In this document: piece after piece, positions 8,291 through 13,133 of the stretch
Layout of the letters: each line of letters begins with the position of its first letter
Numbering within the stretch: the first letter of the stretch is position 1
Assembly (NCBI GenBank): GCA_044368575.1
Contig: JBIPPH010000049.1
Span: forward strand, 1 to 13,133
Direction: 5' to 3'
Source: JABMMZ01 sp044368575
GTDB taxonomy: Bacteria > Bacteroidota > Bacteroidia > NS11-12g > UBA955
Length of the DNA: 13,133 bases
Program-made: the position numbers and the translations under genes
Notes under the pieces: model-generated
What the model was told of the DNA's origin: nothing
Databases searched by the model: none
The model's input: the letters and a program-made list of their open reading frames with translations, nothing else

Positions 8291-9560
8291 GAATATACAA
8301 ATCAACGATCTCAATTCTAGCCTTCATGGCCAACTAGGCGACTTAGGTGTTCAAGATGGCGTCATTAAAGCCTTTGGCATTGATGTTAAAGAAGCTGAAT
8401 ACCAACACATCATTGAATTCAGTGGCTGTTATTTAAGCCCAGCTTTTGTTGACCTTAGATGCAACAGTTCAGACCCTGGCTATGAATACAGAGAAACCAA
8501 TCAGACTTTAGCGTCTTCAGCATTTGCCGGAGGTTATAGCCAAGTAGCTGTATTACCCAACAGCTTACCTTTTAGACAAAGCAAAGGCGACATTGAAAAC
8601 TTAAAACACCAAAGTCAACATTTACCAGTTCAATTATTACCAATAGGGGCTATTTGCACTGATCTTAAGTCTGATGATTTAACGGAGATGTATGACATGA
8701 AACAACATGGAGCAGTTGCCTTTTCAAATGCCAACTATGCCATAGCCAATATTGGTACTATGAGCAGAGCCTTACAATACAGCAAAACCTTTGATGGCCT
8801 ATTGTACAGCTTTTGCCAAGAAACCGATTTAACTCAGGGCGCTTATGTGGCTGAAGGCCCAATCGCTGTTAGCTTAGGCTTAAAGGGCATGCCTCAAATG
8901 TCTGAGTACTTAATGGTACAGCGCGACATCGAGCTTGCAGATTACCACCAATGCAAAGTGCATTTTTCTAAAATCAGCACTGAAAAATCAGTTGAATTGA
9001 TCAGACAAGCCAAAGCTCAAGGCATTGCCGTTACTTGCGATGTTGCGGTTATGAATTTAGCCTTAACAGACGAAACCATTATGGATTTTGATAGCCATTT
9101 AAAACTCAACCCGCCTTTGCGTCAAGCCAATGATGTAAAAGCCTTATGGGAAGGTTTACGCGATGGCACCATTGATGCCATTTGCAGCGATCACCATCCA
9201 CAAGACATAGAACGCAAACAATTGGAATTTGAATATGCTGCGTTTGGCGCCATCAGCATTCAGATAGCTTATTCAATTGCCGTTGAAGGCCGCAACAGAT
9301 TTTGCCCTCAACTCAGCGATGATGTATTATTGAGCAAATTCAATCAAGGCCCAAGAGCAGTTTTAGGCTTAAGCCCTTGCACGATTGCAGAAGGTCAAAA
9401 AGCTGAGTTCACCATCATCAACCCTCAGCACCAAACCATTTTGACCCGCCGCAACAACCGTTCTAAATCAGAAAATACTTACTACATGGATAAGCCACTG
9501 CCAAATTTCATTGAGGCAACGTTTAATGGGCTGCACCATGTCTTTAACAAAAACAACTAA
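8271..9560 (+). CDS. Dihydroorotase-like amidohydrolase, probably catalytically inactive
   Basis: The 429-residue protein aligns along its length with PyrC/AllB-type cyclic amidohydrolases: PAFVDL (57-62), SDPGYEYRET (67-76), LPNSLP (95-100), KLNPPLR (278-284) and SDHHP (306-310). The residues that hold the zinc centre are mostly gone. The HxH after VDL is R63-C-N65, the His of the HxED position is apparently Phe181, the second His of the HixH segment is Lys234, and the PHHL block reads AVMNL. Asp307 of the DH motif remains. It is therefore unlikely to hydrolyse dihydroorotate. From memory, a similar HxH-less dihydroorotase-like protein occurs widely in Flavobacteriia, often beside a BatA gene. 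It may be a structural partner, as inactive PyrC' is for aspartate transcarbamoylase in Pseudomonas, or have a new role. Its ATG lies inside the BatA gene; the next gene begins 1 nt after its stop. Confidence 0.82.
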   Translation: MSSFLLKNIQINDLNSSLHGQLGDLGVQDGVIKAFGIDVKEAEYQHIIEFSGCYLSPAFVDLRCNSSDPGYEYRETNQTLASSAFAGGYSQVAVLPNSLPFRQSKGDIENLKHQSQHLPVQLLPIGAICTDLKSDDLTEMYDMKQHGAVAFSNANYAIANIGTMSRALQYSKTFDGLLYSFCQETDLTQGAYVAEGPIAVSLGLKGMPQMSEYLMVQRDIELADYHQCKVHFSKISTEKSVELIRQAKAQGIAVTCDVAVMNLALTDETIMDFDSHLKLNPPLRQANDVKALWEGLRDGTIDAICSDHHPQDIERKQLEFEYAAFGAISIQIAYSIAVEGRNRFCPQLSDDVLLSKFNQGPRAVLGLSPCTIAEGQKAEFTIINPQHQTILTRRNNRSKSENTYYMDKPLPNFIEATFNGLHHVFNKNN

Positions 9561-9561
9561 C

Positions 9562-10524
9562 ATGCTTGATTTATCAATTGTCATTCCTTTATTGAACGAA
9601 AACGAATCTTTGCCAGAATTGGAAGCATGGATTGTTAAGGTCATGAATGCCCATTCATACAGTTACGAAATCGTATTTGTAGATGACGGCAGCACAGACA
9701 ACAGCTGGGAAGTGATTCAAACCCTATCGGCTAAAAACCCAAACATAAGAGCCATTCGTTTTAGACGCAACTTTGGTAAATCTGCCGCCTTAAATATTGG
9801 CTTTGCAGAAGTTAAAGGCAAAGTGGTTATTACAATGGATGCCGACTTGCAAGACAGCCCTGATGAAATCCCTGGCCTTTACCAGAAAATCATGACCGAG
9901 GGCTACGATGTGGTGTCTGGTTGGAAGAAGAAACGCTACGACCCCATCACCAAAACCTTACCGACAAAATTATTTAATTGGGCCACACGCAAAATGAGTG
10001 GCATCTATTTACACGATTTCAATTGTGGCTTAAAAGCTTATAGTCACGCAGTGGTTAAGAACATTGAAGTATATGGCGAAATGCACAGATACATTCCGGT
10101 GATTGCCAAATCTGCGGGCTTCAAAAAAATTGGCGAACAAGTGGTTGAACACCGTGCACGCAAATACGGCACTACCAAATTTGGTCTTAACCGTTTTGTG
10201 AATGGCTTACTGGATTTAATGTCGATATTCTTCATGGGCAAATTCGGCAAAAAACCAATGCACTTTTTCGGTTTGTACGGCCTAATTAGTTTTATCTTAG
10301 GCTTTAGCATTGCGATGTACATGTTGCTTGACAAACTCATACACATCATTCAACATGAACGCGCCCCATTGGTAGCTGAATCGCCTTTGTTTTATTTGGG
10401 TTTAGTCAGTATGATCATTGGTACTCAACTTTTTTTAGCTGGTTTTTTGGGCGAATTGATCAGTCGTTCGAGTGGAGACCGCAACCAATACGCCATAGCT
10501 GAAACCATTGGCATCGATGCATAA
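9562..10524 (+). CDS. Family 2 glycosyltransferase, polyprenyl-phosphate sugar type
   Basis: The 320-residue protein resembles the DPM1/GtrB/ArnC group, which transfers a sugar from a nucleotide donor to undecaprenyl phosphate at the cytoplasmic face of the membrane for later use in surface glycans. The GT-A domain shows SIVIPLLNE near the N-terminus, VDDGSTDN (Asp41, Asp42), the metal-binding DADLQDSPDE (93-102) and the DFNCGLKAY segment. Two membrane helices follow (about 235-256 and 277-300), as in GtrB. I chose ATG at 9562 because it directly precedes the conserved first strand; ATG at 9538 would add eight residues inside the upstream gene. It lies 1 nt after the pseudo-dihydroorotase stop and overlaps the next glycosyltransferase by 8 nt. 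The sugar is not predictable. Confidence 0.9.
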   Translation: MLDLSIVIPLLNENESLPELEAWIVKVMNAHSYSYEIVFVDDGSTDNSWEVIQTLSAKNPNIRAIRFRRNFGKSAALNIGFAEVKGKVVITMDADLQDSPDEIPGLYQKIMTEGYDVVSGWKKKRYDPITKTLPTKLFNWATRKMSGIYLHDFNCGLKAYSHAVVKNIEVYGEMHRYIPVIAKSAGFKKIGEQVVEHRARKYGTTKFGLNRFVNGLLDLMSIFFMGKFGKKPMHFFGLYGLISFILGFSIAMYMLLDKLIHIIQHERAPLVAESPLFYLGLVSMIIGTQLFLAGFLGELISRSSGDRNQYAIAETIGIDA

Positions 10525-11638
10525 GAAAGTGGTTATAGTGGGCCCTGCCTACCCGCTCAGAGGAGGCTTAAGCACATACAACGAACGCTTGTGCAAAGGC
10601 TTATTAGACCAAGGCCATCAAGCCTCCATATTGAGTTTCTCTTTACAATATCCGAACATCTTGTTTCCGGGCAAAACCCAATACAGTACTGAGGCTGCCC
10701 CAGATGGTTTAGCCATTCATACAGGCATCAATTCTATTAATCCTTTGAATTGGATCAAGATTGGACAGCACTACAAAAAGGCCAAGCCTGATGTAATGGT
10801 CTTCAGGTATTGGATGCCTTTTATGGCGCCATGCTTGGGCACTATTGCCAGAATAGTTAAACGCAATGGCCATACAAAAGTCATGGCAATTGCAGATAAC
10901 ATTTACCCGCACGAAAAACATTTTTACGATCAACTTTGCACCAATTATTTCGTCAACAGTATGGATGCATTTATCACCATGAGCCAGTCTGTATTAAACG
11001 ATTTAAAAACTTTGGTACCGCAAAAACCATCTCAGTACATTGCACATCCAATGTATGATAATTTTGGGGCCTTAATGGATAAAACGGCCGCCATTAAAGC
11101 GCTTGGATTAGACCCTCAATTCAAGTACTTATTATTCTTTGGCTTTATCAGAAAATACAAAGGTTTAGACTTACTATTAAACAGCTTTGCTGAAAGTCAA
11201 TTGGCTCAGAAAGGGGTCAAATTGATCATTGCTGGTGAATACTACGAAGACCCTCAAGCAACTAAAGACCTCATAAAAACTTTGCAACTAACGGAAGCGG
11301 TTATTGAACGCAATGACTTTATTCCCAATGCAGAGGTGGCTACTTATTTTTCAGCAGCAGACATGGTGGTGCAAACCTATTTGAGCGCGACCCAAAGCGG
11401 CGTGACTCAAATTGCTTATCACTTTAATAAACCCATGTTAGTAACCAATGTGGGTGGGCTGGCTGAAACAGTGCCTCACAACAAAGTAGGCTATGTGTGT
11501 GAGCAAGATCCAACAAGCATTGCGGCTGCCTTGAATGACTTCTACGACAACAATCGTGGCGAAGCTATGAGCCAAGCGGCCAATGATTTCAAAAAAGCAT
11601 TTAGTTGGGATACCATTATCAACGCCATTACCGCCTAA
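10517..11638 (+). CDS. Family 4 glycosyltransferase, atypical EX7E motif
   Basis: This 373-residue GT-B fold protein has an N-terminal GPAYPLRGGLSTYN loop (9-22), the C-domain opening FFGFIRKYKG (207-216) typical of GT4, and a donor-site region ending in NKPMLVTNVGGLAE. The usual EX7E glutamates are not evident: the corresponding stretch reads SATQSGVTQIAYHF, with Gln where the second Glu is expected. The protein may belong to a GT4 subgroup with altered nucleotide contacts. It lacks membrane segments and is probably cytosolic or peripheral. The likely start is ATG at 10517, overlapping the GT2 gene by 8 nt; a TTG at 10508 is a weaker alternative. It is last in the BatA operon, and its stop directly abuts the stop of the convergent permease gene. 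A role in surface-glycan assembly is inferred from its neighbours. Confidence 0.86.
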   Translation: MHKKVVIVGPAYPLRGGLSTYNERLCKGLLDQGHQASILSFSLQYPNILFPGKTQYSTEAAPDGLAIHTGINSINPLNWIKIGQHYKKAKPDVMVFRYWMPFMAPCLGTIARIVKRNGHTKVMAIADNIYPHEKHFYDQLCTNYFVNSMDAFITMSQSVLNDLKTLVPQKPSQYIAHPMYDNFGALMDKTAAIKALGLDPQFKYLLFFGFIRKYKGLDLLLNSFAESQLAQKGVKLIIAGEYYEDPQATKDLIKTLQLTEAVIERNDFIPNAEVATYFSAADMVVQTYLSATQSGVTQIAYHFNKPMLVTNVGGLAETVPHNKVGYVCEQDPTSIAAALNDFYDNNRGEAMSQAANDFKKAFSWDTIINAITA

Positions 11639-12730
11639 TTACTTTTGGGCCTTCTTGTAAAGGTATAGGGCCACTAACAAGAAAATAAGGTTGGGAATCC
11701 AAACGGCTATCATCGGATAGATCTTACCAGTGGTGCCATAGGTGTTGAAATACTGGATTAAAAACAAATAGAGGAAACTAATAAATATCCCTATGCCTAA
11801 ATTAAGGCCTACCCCACCCCTTGATTTTTTGCTCGACACACAAACACCAATTACCGTTAAGATAAAGGTTGAAAAAGGCGCTGAAAATCGGCGGTATTTA
11901 TCTGTGATGTAATAATCTAAGTGGTCATTCCCTTTTACTTTTTCCTCAGCAATAAAGGCATTCAGCTCAAACAAATCAAAGGATTGAACGTCGTCTATGC
12001 GCCTAAAGAAGTCATCAGGGTTAAAAGGGATCATTGAATCCAAGAATTTGCCTCTGGTAATGACTTGACTGCCATCGGCTTTGTAGTCTCTGATCAAATA
12101 ATCCTCTAAGCGCCATTTGTCGGTTTTATGGTTCCAAGTAATGCGCCTAGCGAATAATTTACTTTGCAATTTGTGTTGCTTGTATTGTTCCAAAGACACC
12201 CCTTCACCTATGCTGTCTGCCTTGCCAAAATACTCCACATAAAAATACATTTCAGGTCGAATTTGGGTATGCACATTATTGGTATAATCATCGTTGGTGT
12301 TTCGAATGTATTGGTTTTCAAATTCTAATCGCTTCTTATCTGAATGCGGTATAATGAAACCGTTTAAAAAGAAAGACAAAACCGACAAAAGACCTGCGGT
12401 AATGACATAGGGCCTTAGAAAGCGTTTGTAACTCACGCCGGCAGATAGTGTGGCTACAATCTCGCTGCGAGAAGCCAATTTAGAGGTAAAAAATATGACC
12501 GATATAAAAATAAATACAGGACTAAACAGATTTAAAAAGAAAGGCACATAATTGAAATAGTACTTGAAAATGATTTCAGACATCGGGGCTTCTTTTTGTA
12601 GGAAATCATCTAGTTTTTCTGAAATGTCAAATACAATAATGATGATGATGAATAGGCTTAAGGTCACCACAAAAGTGGTTAAAAACTTTTTGATGATATA
12701 CCAATCAAATGTTTTTAAAAACCGCATCAT
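11639..12730 (-). CDS. LptF/LptG-type permease (YjgP/YjgQ family)
   Basis: LptF and LptG are the inner-membrane subunits of the LptB2FG transporter, which extracts lipopolysaccharide and passes it to the periplasmic bridge. This 363-residue protein has the family layout. Three N-terminal membrane helices (about 17-36, 60-82 and 104-127) flank the cytoplasmic coupling segment SRSEIVATLSAGVSYKRF. A periplasmic beta-jellyroll region spans about 130-280, and three C-terminal helices (about 286-301, 308-329 and 338-358) follow. The length is closer to LptG than to the longer LptF-like paralogues I recall from Bacteroidota, but I do not commit to one. ATG at 12730 overlaps the tgt stop as ATGA, which supports this start over the second Met codon. 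It is the downstream partner of tgt. Confidence 0.88.
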   Translation of the reverse strand: MMRFLKTFDWYIIKKFLTTFVVTLSLFIIIIIVFDISEKLDDFLQKEAPMSEIIFKYYFNYVPFFLNLFSPVFIFISVIFFTSKLASRSEIVATLSAGVSYKRFLRPYVITAGLLSVLSFFLNGFIIPHSDKKRLEFENQYIRNTNDDYTNNVHTQIRPEMYFYVEYFGKADSIGEGVSLEQYKQHKLQSKLFARRITWNHKTDKWRLEDYLIRDYKADGSQVITRGKFLDSMIPFNPDDFFRRIDDVQSFDLFELNAFIAEEKVKGNDHLDYYITDKYRRFSAPFSTFILTVIGVCVSSKKSRGGVGLNLGIGIFISFLYLFLIQYFNTYGTTGKIYPMIAVWIPNLIFLLVALYLYKKAQK

Positions 12731-13133
12731 AGCCTTTGTTTCAATTGTTGTACCATTTTAGTTTTCCAAGTCGAAAAGGTATTGGCCAAGATGTGTTCGC
12801 GAGCGGTATTGACCAACCACAAATAGAAACTCAAGTTGTGCAAACTGGCCAATTGCGGGCCTAACATTTCGCCGGCCATAAACAAATGTCTTAAATAAGC
12901 CTTTGAATGTTGAGGCAAATGTATAGGGTCTACAGGACTAAAATCCTTTTCCCATTTTTTGTTTTTAATGTTGATGCTGCCTTCAGAGGTAAACAACATA
13001 CCATTCCGACCATTGCGCGTTGGCATTACACAATCAAACATATCTACCCCAAGGGCTATACATTCGAGTAAATTCTCTGGAGTTCCAACCCCCATTAAAT
13101 ACCTTGGTTTATCGGTTGGCAAAATCTGACAAA
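12727..13133 (-). CDS. tgt: tRNA-guanine transglycosylase, 5' end cut by window edge
   Basis: TGT exchanges guanine 34 for the queuosine precursor preQ1 in tRNAs with GUN anticodons. Only the C-terminal 135 or so residues are present. They include the hallmark KPRYLMGVGTPE and VDMFDCVMPTRNGRNG, the latter holding the nucleophilic Asp and the guanine-contact residues. The reading frame continues off the right edge; a TTG at 13122 is not a start, since conserved residues continue across it. The zinc-site CxCxxC of E. coli TGT, expected between LDP and YSRAYL, is absent: the stretch reads VDPIHLPQHSKAYL and is shorter, while the fourth ligand position in LHNL keeps its His. Its TGA overlaps the permease start by 4 nt, so the two are probably co-transcribed. 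Confidence 0.94.
   Translation of the reverse strand, partial: CQILPTDKPRYLMGVGTPENLLECIALGVDMFDCVMPTRNGRNGMLFTSEGSINIKNKKWEKDFSPVDPIHLPQHSKAYLRHLFMAGEMLGPQLASLHNLSFYLWLVNTAREHILANTFSTWKTKMVQQLKQRL

Noticed and set aside
9511..9561. Upstream start for the GT2 gene
   Set aside because: The added residues overlap the upstream gene and precede the conserved first strand, which starts right after ATG at 9562.
10044..10349. 101-codon minus-strand open frame
   Set aside because: It is a shadow of the GT2 coding sequence, with no motif of its own.
1..13133. Frequent GCCAA/TTGGC and AATGGC words, considered as a possible uptake or chi-like signal
   Set aside because: They fall in coding sequence and look explained by common Ala, Gly and Asn codons; a genome-wide over-representation count would be needed to claim more.
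1..13133. Search for tRNA, rRNA, CRISPR arrays, insertion sequences, riboswitches and long repeats
   Set aside because: The only non-coding gaps are about 101, 51 and 119 nt; none shows a cloverleaf, spaced repeats or terminal inverted repeats, and no transposase or integrase is present.

Overview
The window looks like ordinary chromosome from a member of the Bacteroidota. Three things point there: a BatA-type double-membrane-segment protein followed by a dihydroorotase-like protein that has lost its metal ligands; tgt directly followed by an LptF/LptG permease; and TAnnTTTG-type promoter elements with few clear Shine-Dalgarno sites. The DNA is moderately AT-rich and even in composition. I see no tRNA, rRNA, insertion sequence, CRISPR array, phage gene or sign of recent transfer. 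Coding density is very high, and several genes overlap at ATGA, TAATG or longer junctions.

Layout. (1) 1-956, minus strand: the N-terminal three quarters of aroA (EPSP synthase), cut by the left edge. (2) 1058-4673, plus strand: gpsA, a PolX-like PHP protein and a family 9 glycosyltransferase, joined by 1-nt and 4-nt overlaps, so probably one operon. (3) A hairpin at 4677-4702 separates it from convergent fumC (4725-6140, minus). (4) 6260-11638, plus strand: BatA-domain protein, pseudo-dihydroorotase, GT2 polyprenyl-phosphate-type glycosyltransferase and GT4 glycosyltransferase, with junctions of -20, +1 and -8 nt. (5) 11639-13133, minus strand: tgt (C-terminal part, running off the right edge) and an LptF/LptG-type permease, overlapping by 4 nt. 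Their end abuts the GT4 gene with no spacer.

How the genes fit together. Many serve the cell envelope. GpsA makes sn-glycerol 3-phosphate for phospholipids. The GT9, GT2 and GT4 enzymes look like LPS or surface-glycan glycosyltransferases. The LptF/G-like permease belongs to LPS export. The BatA-like protein is a membrane-anchored von Willebrand A protein. AroA, FumC, TGT and PolX-PHP are metabolic, tRNA-modification and DNA-repair functions.

No obviously new system is present. The most interesting recurring theme is well-known enzyme families lacking hallmark residues: a dihydroorotase without HxH and other ligands, a PolX without its polymerase DxD but with a complete PHP metal site, a TGT without the three zinc cysteines, and a GT4 without the EX7E glutamates. 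Some or all of these may be lineage-wide traits of Bacteroidota rather than peculiarities of this genome.
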